From contig CAZQVN010000016.1 of assembly GCA_964596775.1 (NCBI GenBank), positions 14,560 to 78,559 on the forward strand: a stretch of 64,000 nt of DNA, written 5' to 3'. The stretch comes from CAZQVN01 sp964596775 (GTDB taxonomy: Bacteria > Eisenbacteria > RBG-16-71-46 > JABDJR01 > JAWXBZ01). Both the position numbers and the translations under genes were made by a program. The notes beneath the pieces were generated by a model, which saw only the letters and a program-made list of their open reading frames with translations, searched no databases and was not told the DNA's origin. Below, in pieces: positions 1 to 7,563 of the stretch. Numbering within the stretch: the stretch's first letter is position 1; each line of letters starts with the position of its first letter.

Positions 1-864
1 GATCTTCGGCCCCATCGATCCGGCGGCAAACTCCCCGTCGGCCAGGTAGCGCCGGGCCTCGGCCAGCGTCATCGCGGAGAGCGGGCGCTCGTCCTTTCCG
101 CCGAACGCGAGCCGGACCTCGGATATCCCGGTCACGAGGACCAGCAGCGGTATCCGGAGATCGGTGGCCAGGACCGCGGAGGAGCGGTCCTTGTCGATGA
201 CCGCTTCCACGCCGCCGAGCGTTCCGTCGTCCCGGCGGACGACCGGAACGCCTCCCCCGCCGAGCGCGATGACCACGAACCCGGCGTCGCGCAGGACGCG
301 GATCGCGTGCTCCTCGATGATTTCGATCGGCCGCGGCGACGGCACCACGCGCCGGAATCCGCGCCCGGAGTCCTCCCGCATCTCCCACTCCCGGGCCTCG
401 GGACCGGCCGCGTCGATGGTCGCGTAGAACGGGCCGATCGGCTTGTCCGGATCGTCGAACGCGGGGTCGCGCGGATCCACGCGCACCTGGGTCACCAGCG
501 TCACGACGGACCGGTGCCGCCCGGCCGCGAACAGTTCGTTCTCGAGAGTCTGCTGGATCATGTAGCCGAGGCCGCCCTGGCTGTCGGCTCCGCAGACATC
601 CAGCGGCATCGGGGGGATCTCGGCGCGGGCGGCGGCGTTCCGCAGCAGGATGTTGCCGACCACCGGCCCGTTGCCGTGGGTGATGACCACCCGCACTCCG
701 GGGTGGGCCAGGCGGGCCACCGCGCGCATCGTCTTCCGGGTGACGGCGATCTGCTCGTCGATCGTTCCGGTGCCGCCCTTCGGCAGGATCGCGTTGCCCC
801 CGAGGGCGAGCAGAAGGTCGCTCACGCCGTAGGGCAGGGGGAAGGAGGGCGTGGCCCGGGGCAT
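1..864 (-). CDS. arcC: Carbamate kinase, 3' end cut by window edge
   Basis: Transfers phosphate between carbamoyl phosphate and ADP, giving ATP and carbamate, as in arginine-deiminase-type pathways. The 288 visible codons show the amino-acid-kinase signature LALGGNAIL near residues 19-27, then ITHGNGPVVGN, MPLDVCGADSQG, GYMIQQ and GGGGVPVV, and stop at GSMGPKI. In the family that motif lies only some 20-30 residues before the C terminus, so little is missing. The ATG at 864 is 11 bp after the aminotransferase stop. A GTG at 825 would give the more usual short N terminus. It is the last visible gene of the transketolase operon; no arginine deiminase is in view, so its pathway here is open. Confidence 0.93.
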   Translation of the reverse strand, partial: MPRATPSFPLPYGVSDLLLALGGNAILPKGGTGTIDEQIAVTRKTMRAVARLAHPGVRVVITHGNGPVVGNILLRNAAARAEIPPMPLDVCGADSQGGLGYMIQQTLENELFAAGRHRSVVTLVTQVRVDPRDPAFDDPDKPIGPFYATIDAAGPEAREWEMREDSGRGFRRVVPSPRPIEIIEEHAIRVLRDAGFVVIALGGGGVPVVRRDDGTLGGVEAVIDKDRSSAVLATDLRIPLLVLVTGISEVRLAFGGKDERPLSAMTLAEARRYLADGEFAAGSMGPKI

Positions 865-875
865 GATGTGTCCGG

Positions 876-2069
876 TCAGCTGCGCCGCGACGCGAACAGT
901 TTCTTAAGGCGGTCGAGCGCCATCTCGATGTTCTCGAGGCTGTTCGCGTAGGACAGGCGGAGATACCCCTGTCCGAACCGGCCGAACGCCGTGCCCGAAA
1001 GCACGGCCACGCCGGCTTCGTCCAGCGCTGCGGCGGCGAGTTCCTCGCTGCGCACCCCGAGCGCGGTGATGTTCGGGAACGCGTAGAACGCACCTTTCGG
1101 CATCACGCAGGACACGCCGGGGATGTCGTTCAGGCCGGCCACGATGACGTCGCGCCGCTTCCGGAACTCGCGGGCCATCGCGTCCACTTCGTCGCGCGGT
1201 CCGGTCAGCGCCGCGATCCCCGCCTTCTGGATGAACGCGGCCACGCAGGAGTTGCAGTTCGTGGCCAGGCGGGCCACGTGTTTCGCGAGTTCGACGGGCA
1301 TGACGCCGTAGCCGAGCCGCCAGCCGGTCATCGCGAACGTCTTGGAAAAACCGTCGAGCACGATCGTCTGCTCCGGCATGCCCGGTTCGCGGAGGATCGA
1401 GTGATGCGTGCCCTCGTAGAGGAGATCGGAATAGATCTCGTCCGCCAGGACCCAGATCGGCTTTCCGCGCACGAGGTCGGCGATCCCCTTGATGTCCTCT
1501 TTTTCCAGCACGCCGCCGGTCGGATTCTGCGGCGAATTGAAGATGATCATCCGGGTCCTGTCGGTGATGCGGTCGCGGAGATCGGACAGGTCGAAGCGGA
1601 ATCCCTTCGACTCCTGCAACGGCAGGGGCACCGCCTTGCCGCCGAGATAGTTGATGACCGACTCGTAGATCGGAAAACCGGGGTTCGGATAGATGACTTC
1701 ATCCCCGGGATTGATCGTGGCCAGCATTCCGTAGAACAGGACGGGCTTGGCTCCCGGCACGACCACCACGTTTTCGGCGGTCACCGGGACGCCGCGGGTC
1801 TTCGTGTAGTGCTCGCCGATCGTTTCCCGGAGGTCGGGGAGCCCGGCGGCCGGGCCGTAGTGGGTGAAGCCGTCGTCCAGCGCCTTCTTGGCCGCCTCGA
1901 CGATGTGCTTCGGCGTGTCGAAGTCGGGTTCGCCGATCTCGAGATGAACGACGTGCTTCCCCTTCGCCTCGAGGGCCTTCGCCCGGACCAGGACCTCGAA
2001 CGCGGTTTCCGTTCCGAGACGCGCCATCGCGTCGGCCACCGGCATCGTGCGGGACACGGTCGGATTCAT
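876..2069 (-). CDS. Class I/II PLP aminotransferase (AspC/AlaT type)
   Basis: PLP-dependent fold-type I aminotransferase, 397 aa. The frame shows the N-terminal EIGEPDFDTP motif, the SPQNPTGG loop, the LADEIY aspartate region and the SKTFAMTGWRLGYG segment holding the Schiff-base lysine. Known relatives act on aspartate, alanine or aromatic amino acids; the substrate cannot be read from sequence. The start is the ATG at 2069, which overlaps the transketolase C-half stop as ATGA. The open frame continues upstream but that part is antisense-like and lies inside the neighbour. The context (two transketolase halves above, carbamate kinase below) is metabolic. Confidence 0.93.
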   Translation of the reverse strand: MNPTVSRTMPVADAMARLGTETAFEVLVRAKALEAKGKHVVHLEIGEPDFDTPKHIVEAAKKALDDGFTHYGPAAGLPDLRETIGEHYTKTRGVPVTAENVVVVPGAKPVLFYGMLATINPGDEVIYPNPGFPIYESVINYLGGKAVPLPLQESKGFRFDLSDLRDRITDRTRMIIFNSPQNPTGGVLEKEDIKGIADLVRGKPIWVLADEIYSDLLYEGTHHSILREPGMPEQTIVLDGFSKTFAMTGWRLGYGVMPVELAKHVARLATNCNSCVAAFIQKAGIAALTGPRDEVDAMAREFRKRRDVIVAGLNDIPGVSCVMPKGAFYAFPNITALGVRSEELAAAALDEAGVAVLSGTAFGRFGQGYLRLSYANSLENIEMALDRLKKLFASRRS

Positions 2070-3022
2070 CGGGACCCCTTTCTCAGAAGGCCTTCCAGGG
2101 AATCGGCGATGTTCTGAGGCGTCAGCCCGGCCAGGGCCAGGAGATCTTCCGGCGGCCCCGATTCCAGATAGCGGTCGTTGATCGCCACGATCTTCATCGG
2201 CACGCGATGGTCGCTCTCGATCAGCACCTCGGCCACCGCCGAGCCGAGCCCGCCGTAGCGGCTGTGCTCCTCGGCGGTGACGACGGCGCCGGTCTCCCGG
2301 GCCGCGGCCAGGATCGCGTCGTGGTCGAGCGGCTTGATCGTGTGCATGTTGAGGACGCGCGGCTTGATCCCCTTCTTGCGCAGCATCTCGGCGGCTTCCA
2401 GGGCCATGGCCACCATCAGCCCGCATGCGATGATCGTGCCGTCCGGACCGTCCTCCATCATCAACGCCTTGCCCGGCTCGAACGGCGTGTCGCGCGTCGT
2501 GATCGTCGGCACCTTCTCGCGCCCCATCCGGAAGAACACCGGGCCCACGTAGTTCGCCGACCATTTCGTCGTCTTGAACGTCTCGTGGTAGTCGGCGGGG
2601 ACGATCAGCGTGAAGTTGACGATCGGGCGGATGACGCCCACGTCCTCCATCGACTGGTGCGTCGGCCCGTCCTTCCCCACCGAGATGCCGCCGTGGGCCG
2701 CGCCGATCTTCACGTTGGCCGCGGAATAGGCGATGCCGTTGCGCACCTGGTCCCAGGCCCGGCCGGACAGGAAGATGGAGTAGGACGAGAAGAACGGAAC
2801 GAAGCCCATGTGCGACAGCCCCACGGCCGTTCCGACCATGTCCTGCTCGGAGATGCCCATTTCGAAGAACCGGTTCGGGTACTTCTCCGCGAAAAATTTC
2901 GTCAGCGTGGACTGGGAGAGATCGGCGTCGAGCACGACGACGCGCGGATCCTCCTCGCCGAGTTCCACGAGCGCGTCGGCATAGGCCTGGCGCGTCAGCT
3001 GCATGTCCCGTTTCTGCGTCAT
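2066..3022 (-). CDS. Transketolase, C-terminal (pyrimidine-binding) half
   Basis: Second half of a split transketolase, 318 aa, carrying the pyrimidine-binding and C-terminal domains. The segment MGISEQDMVGTAVGLS contains the glutamate that activates the TPP pyrimidine; DGPTHQSMEDVG and the C-terminal SRYGGLGSAVAEVL stretch are also typical. With the N-half gene 12 bp upstream it should form a heterotetrameric two-carbon ketol transferase of the pentose phosphate pathway. DXP synthase-like or sugar-specific roles are less likely but cannot be excluded. The ATG at 3022 is followed by MTQKRDMQLTRQAY; the stop overlaps the aminotransferase start. Confidence 0.95.
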   Translation of the reverse strand: MTQKRDMQLTRQAYADALVELGEEDPRVVVLDADLSQSTLTKFFAEKYPNRFFEMGISEQDMVGTAVGLSHMGFVPFFSSYSIFLSGRAWDQVRNGIAYSAANVKIGAAHGGISVGKDGPTHQSMEDVGVIRPIVNFTLIVPADYHETFKTTKWSANYVGPVFFRMGREKVPTITTRDTPFEPGKALMMEDGPDGTIIACGLMVAMALEAAEMLRKKGIKPRVLNMHTIKPLDHDAILAAARETGAVVTAEEHSRYGGLGSAVAEVLIESDHRVPMKIVAINDRYLESGPPEDLLALAGLTPQNIADSLEGLLRKGSR

Positions 3023-3034
3023 CGCGTCAGCACC

Positions 3035-3961
3035 TCAATGGCCGTGGCCGACGAACGGCCAGATCGGGCCCGGCTTCTTCGGCGGTTCGGGCCAGTCCTC
3101 GTAGGTGGCGATCCGCTCCGCCTTCGTGCCCGTCCAGCCGAGTGCCTGGAACGCCACGGCCAGTTCGTCGTCGGAGAGAGGCTTGCCGTGCCACTTGAAG
3201 TTGTCCTCGTAGGCCGGCACCCCCTTCATCATCAGCGTCCTGAACAGGATGACGGACGGCCTGCCCTTCGTGGCCGCGGCTTCCGCGTAGGCGCTCTCGA
3301 TCGCGCCGTAGTCGTGACCGTCGGCCTCGATGACATGGAAGTTGAAGGCGCGGAACTTGTCGCCGAGCGGCTCGATCCCCATGACATCCTGGACGCGCCC
3401 GTCGATCTGGGCGTCGTTGAAATCGACCAGCATGCAGAGATTGTCGAGCTTGTAGTGGGCGGCGGTCATTACCGCCTCCCAGATGTTGCCTTCCTGCAGT
3501 TCTCCATCGCCGCAGTTGCAGTAGACGCGGACTGTGTCCTCACCCTTGAGACGGGCGCCGAGGGCCATGCCGTTGGCCTGCGAGAGCCCCTGGCCCAGCG
3601 ACCCGGTGGAGGCCTCAAGCCCGGGCACGTAGATCATGTTCGGGTGACCCTGCAGCGGGGACTTCGACTGGCGGAACGTCAGGAGCCACTTCGGCGGAAA
3701 GTACCCCCGGCGGCAGAGCACGGAGTAGTTGTAGGCCGAGCAGTGGCCGTTCGACAGGACGAACCGGTCCCGCGGATTCTTCCGGGGATCCTTCGGATCC
3801 AGGTCCATCACGTTGAAAAAGAGGAACGTGGCGTAATCCGCCATCCCCAGGGGGCCCCCGGGATGACCGGAATTGCCGACGTTCGTCATCAGGCACACAT
3901 CGAGCCGTATCTGGCGGACGATTTCCCTGATCGCGTCGTGAGACAGATTGAGTGCGGGCAT
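3035..3961 (-). CDS. Transketolase, N-terminal (TPP diphosphate-binding) half
   Basis: First half of a split transketolase, 308 aa. It shows SGHPGGPLGMADY, ASTGSLGQGLS, and the TPP/Mg motif beginning GDGELQEGNIWEA with its partner VDFNDAQIDG. It pairs with the C-half encoded 12 bp downstream. The ATG at 3961 has no upstream Shine-Dalgarno sequence, but a TTGACT-17-TACTTT promoter ends about 9 nt before it, so the message may be leaderless. It is the first gene of a four-gene operon with the C-half, an aminotransferase and carbamate kinase. Confidence 0.95.
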   Translation of the reverse strand: MPALNLSHDAIREIVRQIRLDVCLMTNVGNSGHPGGPLGMADYATFLFFNVMDLDPKDPRKNPRDRFVLSNGHCSAYNYSVLCRRGYFPPKWLLTFRQSKSPLQGHPNMIYVPGLEASTGSLGQGLSQANGMALGARLKGEDTVRVYCNCGDGELQEGNIWEAVMTAAHYKLDNLCMLVDFNDAQIDGRVQDVMGIEPLGDKFRAFNFHVIEADGHDYGAIESAYAEAAATKGRPSVILFRTLMMKGVPAYEDNFKWHGKPLSDDELAVAFQALGWTGTKAERIATYEDWPEPPKKPGPIWPFVGHGH

Positions 3962-3970
3962 AGGACCGGA

Positions 3971-3999
3971 AAAGTATCATCGTGAGCGCCTAGAGTCAA
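3971..3999 (-). promoter_or_regulatory. Promoter for the transketolase operon
   Basis: On the minus strand TTGACT (3999-3994), a 17-nt spacer and TACTTT (3976-3971). The expected start of transcription is about 3964, only 3-4 nt before the ATG at 3961, and no ribosome-binding site is visible, which suggests leaderless translation. The box sits just past the 3' end of the preceding gene, so the operon can be transcribed apart from the envelope genes upstream. Confidence 0.6.
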
Positions 4000-5719
4000 T
4001 TGGGGCAAGCGGTTGGCTGAACAGGCCGACCGCACGCAGCGAGATCCCCCAGCTCGCCCGGGCCGGTCCTTCCCCGGTGGTTTCGCGCGCAAGGAAGGCT
4101 CCGCAGGTCAGCGGACCGAGGTGCGCATCGACGCTCGCATGCATCCTTCGCCCCGAACCCCTCACGAGGACGGCGGGATACAGCCCCCGGGGGCGCTCCT
4201 CGTACAGAGTGACGGGAGCCGCCGGCGGCGTCCGGAACCGGGACACGCCGCCGCCGATCCGCAGGCGCCCGAACAGCACCCGGCGCCCGCGGACGTGCAC
4301 GACGTCGGTCACGGCGTCGATGACGGCCGGCGCCGCGGGGTCGCGGGAGGGGCGGATGTCGAGTTTCCCCTGCCACTCCACGCGAAGGTGATCCCCTCCG
4401 CGCTCCCACCCGAGACGCAGGACGCCCGTGTGCCTCCGCAGCGACGCCTCGGCCACCCCGCCGGGCCCCGGAGCGCCGCGGTTTTCCATCCGCATCTCCG
4501 ACAGAACGGACCACCCCGATCCGAGCGATGCTTCGAGACGGGCCCGGCCGTATCCGGCAACCCGTTCCCAGGCCCGCCGCGTCGTGGCCCGCTCGAGGGC
4601 CGCCCGCGCTTCCGCCTCGACGGCCATCCCGCGGCGGAGCCGCGCGCGGACGCTCAGCGCCGCCTCGTTCCGGTTGTCGTTCCGCCCGGACTCGAAGTCC
4701 GACCCGAACGGATTGAGAAAATCCGGAGCGCCTCCGGTGACCGACAGCCCGACGCGGACCGGGGCAGGGCCGACCGTGACGGCGATGACCGCGTGGCGCC
4801 ACCGACCGTCCGGATCGCGGGCCGACTCCAGCATCCACTCCGTCCCCGACCGGGCCCCCGCGGCCACGATGCCGGACCAGAACCGGCCGTCGTGGCGGAT
4901 CAGCGCCGGGCTCACGCCCGGCGCTCCGGAAGCGGCGGAGGGGTTGAGCCGGAGGATCTGGGCGGAGCCCGACCGGCCCGAGTCGGTGCTCCATCCTCCG
5001 ACGGCATGGTGGCCGAACGAGAAGAGGCCGGCGCCCTCCAGTTGCACACCCCGGAGGATCCGCCCGCCGGCCGGCGGCGGGAGTGCCGACGGCGCACCGG
5101 CGGGGGCGGGCACGCCGCGCGGCGGAGGCCGGTTCGACACTCCGGCGAGCAGCCCAAGCCCCGCGGCGGGAGTGAGGTCGCCGCCGAGGACCCGCACGCC
5201 GCCCCGGATCCGCGCCGACGCGCGGAACGTGATCTCGGGATTTTCCGGAGCCTGGCGGCGGATCCGGACGGCCGCGGTGCGGCCGGTCGACCGGTACGCC
5301 GAGCGGAACTCGGCGCGCGGTTCTCCCGACGACACGCTGCGCAGCGTGGCCTGCGCATCCCACTGCGCCGGGGTTCGCCGTTCCGGTTCGATGAGCAGCA
5401 GTTCCCTCAGCGGCATGAGCCGCGCCGCGGTGATCGCCGGGTGCCGGGTCAGTTCGTCGAACCCGGACAGGCCTCCGAGGCTGTCCCGGACCGCGAGGAT
5501 CGCCCGGGCCAGGTCCTCGTCCATTCCCGGCAGTGCCAGGAGGTCGCCGATCGAGGCGCTGTTGACGGGAACCGGCTCGACCTCCTCGGAAACGGCGTCC
5601 TCGTCGTCCGACTGCGCCGCGGCGGGCGTCACGCAGCGGGTTCCCGCGACGAGAGAGGCCGTCACTTCGGCGTGAGGCAGGAGGAGGACCAGGAGCAGGG
5701 CGCGCGCGGCCGGCTTCAT
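3977..5719 (-). CDS. Secreted helix-hairpin-helix protein with barrel-like region
   Basis: 580 aa. A signal peptide (about residues 1-36, ending AAAQ) is followed by an acidic linker and a ComEA-like helix-hairpin-helix pair at about 50-100 (NSASIGDLLALPGMDEDLAR). The rest, about 110-580, is rich in alternating polar/Arg and Gly residues with short strands such as RAEFRSAYRSTGRTAAVRIR and VRVGLSVTGG, as expected of an outer-membrane beta-barrel. Proteins of this architecture are common but uncharacterised in FCB-type bacteria; no function is proposed. ATGA overlap with the gene upstream puts it in the same operon as the two genes before it. Confidence 0.75.
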   Translation of the reverse strand: MKPAARALLLVLLLPHAEVTASLVAGTRCVTPAAAQSDDEDAVSEEVEPVPVNSASIGDLLALPGMDEDLARAILAVRDSLGGLSGFDELTRHPAITAARLMPLRELLLIEPERRTPAQWDAQATLRSVSSGEPRAEFRSAYRSTGRTAAVRIRRQAPENPEITFRASARIRGGVRVLGGDLTPAAGLGLLAGVSNRPPPRGVPAPAGAPSALPPPAGGRILRGVQLEGAGLFSFGHHAVGGWSTDSGRSGSAQILRLNPSAASGAPGVSPALIRHDGRFWSGIVAAGARSGTEWMLESARDPDGRWRHAVIAVTVGPAPVRVGLSVTGGAPDFLNPFGSDFESGRNDNRNEAALSVRARLRRGMAVEAEARAALERATTRRAWERVAGYGRARLEASLGSGWSVLSEMRMENRGAPGPGGVAEASLRRHTGVLRLGWERGGDHLRVEWQGKLDIRPSRDPAAPAVIDAVTDVVHVRGRRVLFGRLRIGGGVSRFRTPPAAPVTLYEERPRGLYPAVLVRGSGRRMHASVDAHLGPLTCGAFLARETTGEGPARASWGISLRAVGLFSQPLAPIDSRRSR

Positions 5720-6639
5720 CGCTTCTCCCCGCGCGGCGGCGCCGGTGGTTTCGGGACCGCCCGCCTCGCGAACGTCACGCCGGCGATCACCGAAGCGCCG
5801 AGCCGGGGATGATCGGCGCGGGCCACGTCCACCCGGATACCGCGCGCCGACGCGGCAAGGCCGAACGACGTCTGCCCCGTGTCGGGCGCGAACCCGGCGC
5901 GAAACCGCACGCCGCGGACCGCCGTCATTTCGGCGCCGGCCCGGAACCGCCCGAGGCTGCCGCCGGGCACGCTCTCGTATCCCGCCCCCACGGTGAACCC
6001 GGAGCCGGCATCGAAGGAAACGCCGGCGTCAATCGTCGCTCCGGCCACGGCCACTCCGGCCCGGAGGCCGGGTGCCGGTGCAAATCCGACCCCGCCGCCG
6101 GCCACCGGGCGCGCGGCGCCGTAGTCCCCGGCGCTCCACGTTTCCAGCGCCACGGAGATCGCCCAGCCCCAGCCGGTTTCCGCCGGACGCGCCGCGGTCA
6201 GGCGGAGCGTCGTTTCCCGGTAGTCGCCGAGACCCAGCCGCAGCGCTTCGAACTCCGCGAGACACCCGCCGATCGTCGTCCAGGCCGCGGCGCTTCCCCC
6301 GCTGAGTTCGGGCGCCGCCCCGAACCGCGCCGACGCGAACATCACCCCGGCCGGCGGCGGCGTTCCGAACAGCGGCGGCGCCGCGCAGGCGGGGCGTTCC
6401 GTCACCGGCCAGGCCGGGCCGGACACACCGCGGGCCGCGGCCGCCGGGTCGAACCCGTCGTACTCGAACGCGGCCCGGGCAGCCCCGCAGACGACGCAGG
6501 CCAGGACGAACGCCGCGGCGGCACACGCGGCCCGGCGACCGGGCGGACCCGGCGCGCGCCGGGCCCGGCGCGCGACCGGCGACCTCTCCGCGCCGCCCCG
6601 GCGGCGGACGTCCACGCGGCGCGTCCACCCCCGGATCAT
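5716..6639 (-). CDS. Putative outer-membrane barrel protein
   Basis: 307 aa, not firmly recognised. The first 35 residues are very Arg-rich, then a hydrophobic signal-like stretch (about 36-56, AACAAAAFVLACVVCGAARA). The mature part alternates Gly/Ala with aromatic residues and ends with repeated strand-like units (GFTVGAGYESVPGGSLGRFR, VRFRAGFAPDTGQTSFGLA), resembling PorV/PorQ-like or OmpA-type barrels. The long Arg-rich n-region suggests that the true start may lie further in. Both ends overlap neighbours by 4 bp (ATGA), so it is translationally coupled to the lamin-tail protein before it and the HhH protein after it. Confidence 0.6.
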   Translation of the reverse strand: MIRGWTRRVDVRRRGGAERSPVARRARRAPGPPGRRAACAAAAFVLACVVCGAARAAFEYDGFDPAAAARGVSGPAWPVTERPACAAPPLFGTPPPAGVMFASARFGAAPELSGGSAAAWTTIGGCLAEFEALRLGLGDYRETTLRLTAARPAETGWGWAISVALETWSAGDYGAARPVAGGGVGFAPAPGLRAGVAVAGATIDAGVSFDAGSGFTVGAGYESVPGGSLGRFRAGAEMTAVRGVRFRAGFAPDTGQTSFGLAASARGIRVDVARADHPRLGASVIAGVTFARRAVPKPPAPPRGEKR

Positions 6640-7490
6640 GGCCCCCTCCGCACGACGACGACCGGGCGGCGCCAGCGCGACGCGTCCCGGTCCCCGTCCA
6701 GACGCCCCTCGAGGAGAACCCAGAAGATTCCGGGAGGCACATCCCGCCCCGCGTCGTCCCGGCCGTCCCAGACGATGCGCCCCACCGTGCCGCTGCTCTC
6801 GAGCGGTTTCAGCAGGCGGACGGTCCGGCCTCTCATGTCGAACAGTTCCATCGACAGGAGCGCGGGCCGTTCCAGGTGCCAGGCGATCGGCACGCGGAGC
6901 CCGCCGCCGTCGTCCTCCAGCGGACCCTCCGGAACGATCAACGCTCCTTCCAGGTTTTCTCCCGGGAGGAGCGCGAGCGAGTTCCGGGCGAGCGGCGTGC
7001 CCCCGGACGGATCCACCGACGGCGACCAGTTCGATGCGAGCTGGGTGGCCCCGCCGGGGTCGACGCGTTCGAGCGCAACCCCCGCGGTCCCGATCCAGCG
7101 GGCGGTGTACTCCAGCGAGTCGAGCACCGCCCCGGAGGTCGCGCGGATCCGGATCCGGTCGGCGAATCCATCGCTTCCGTCCGCATCGTTGAACGTGGGC
7201 CAGGCGCCTCCCGGCTTCGTGACCCGGCGGGCGTCCGCTCCGGGAAACGCCGCGAGGAACTTCGACGTATCCGCGGTCAGGATCCAGAACCCCCCGGGCT
7301 CGAGCGGCGGCAGGTTCCCGGGTGCCGCGGCGGGCCGGGCCCGGGCATCCTCGATCTCCAGGCCGGCCAGGGCAGCCGGTTCATCGCCGGCGTTCAGCAG
7401 TTCGATCCATTCCGCGCCGCCGGTGGCCGGACGGATCATGACTTCGTTCAGGATAAGACGCGCCGCGAGAAGAAATACGGCAGGCGGCAT
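6636..7490 (-). CDS. Secreted lamin-tail-domain protein with FlgD-like C terminus
   Basis: 284 aa from the ATG at 7490, chosen because GGGAGG stands 5 nt before it; an ATG at 7517 is also in frame. A short signal peptide (MPPAVFLLAARL) leads straight into a lamin-tail domain (LILNEVMIRPATGGAEWIEL, residues about 11-30) that extends through GGFWILTAD and ALERVDPGG to about 155. The C-terminal 90 residues are FlgD/T9SS-sorting-like: SMELFDMRGRTVRLL and IVWDGRDDAGRDVPPGIF. Such domains occur on surface-exported proteins. It lies in an envelope operon with the VWA protein upstream. Confidence 0.75.
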   Translation of the reverse strand: MPPAVFLLAARLILNEVMIRPATGGAEWIELLNAGDEPAALAGLEIEDARARPAAAPGNLPPLEPGGFWILTADTSKFLAAFPGADARRVTKPGGAWPTFNDADGSDGFADRIRIRATSGAVLDSLEYTARWIGTAGVALERVDPGGATQLASNWSPSVDPSGGTPLARNSLALLPGENLEGALIVPEGPLEDDGGGLRVPIAWHLERPALLSMELFDMRGRTVRLLKPLESSGTVGRIVWDGRDDAGRDVPPGIFWVLLEGRLDGDRDASRWRRPVVVVRRGP

Positions 7491-7563
7491 CAGGCCCTCC
7501 CGGGGGAGATCCCCCATGGACGGGCGGGTCAGCGGGGCGTGGGGCGGATACTTCGGGCGGGAC

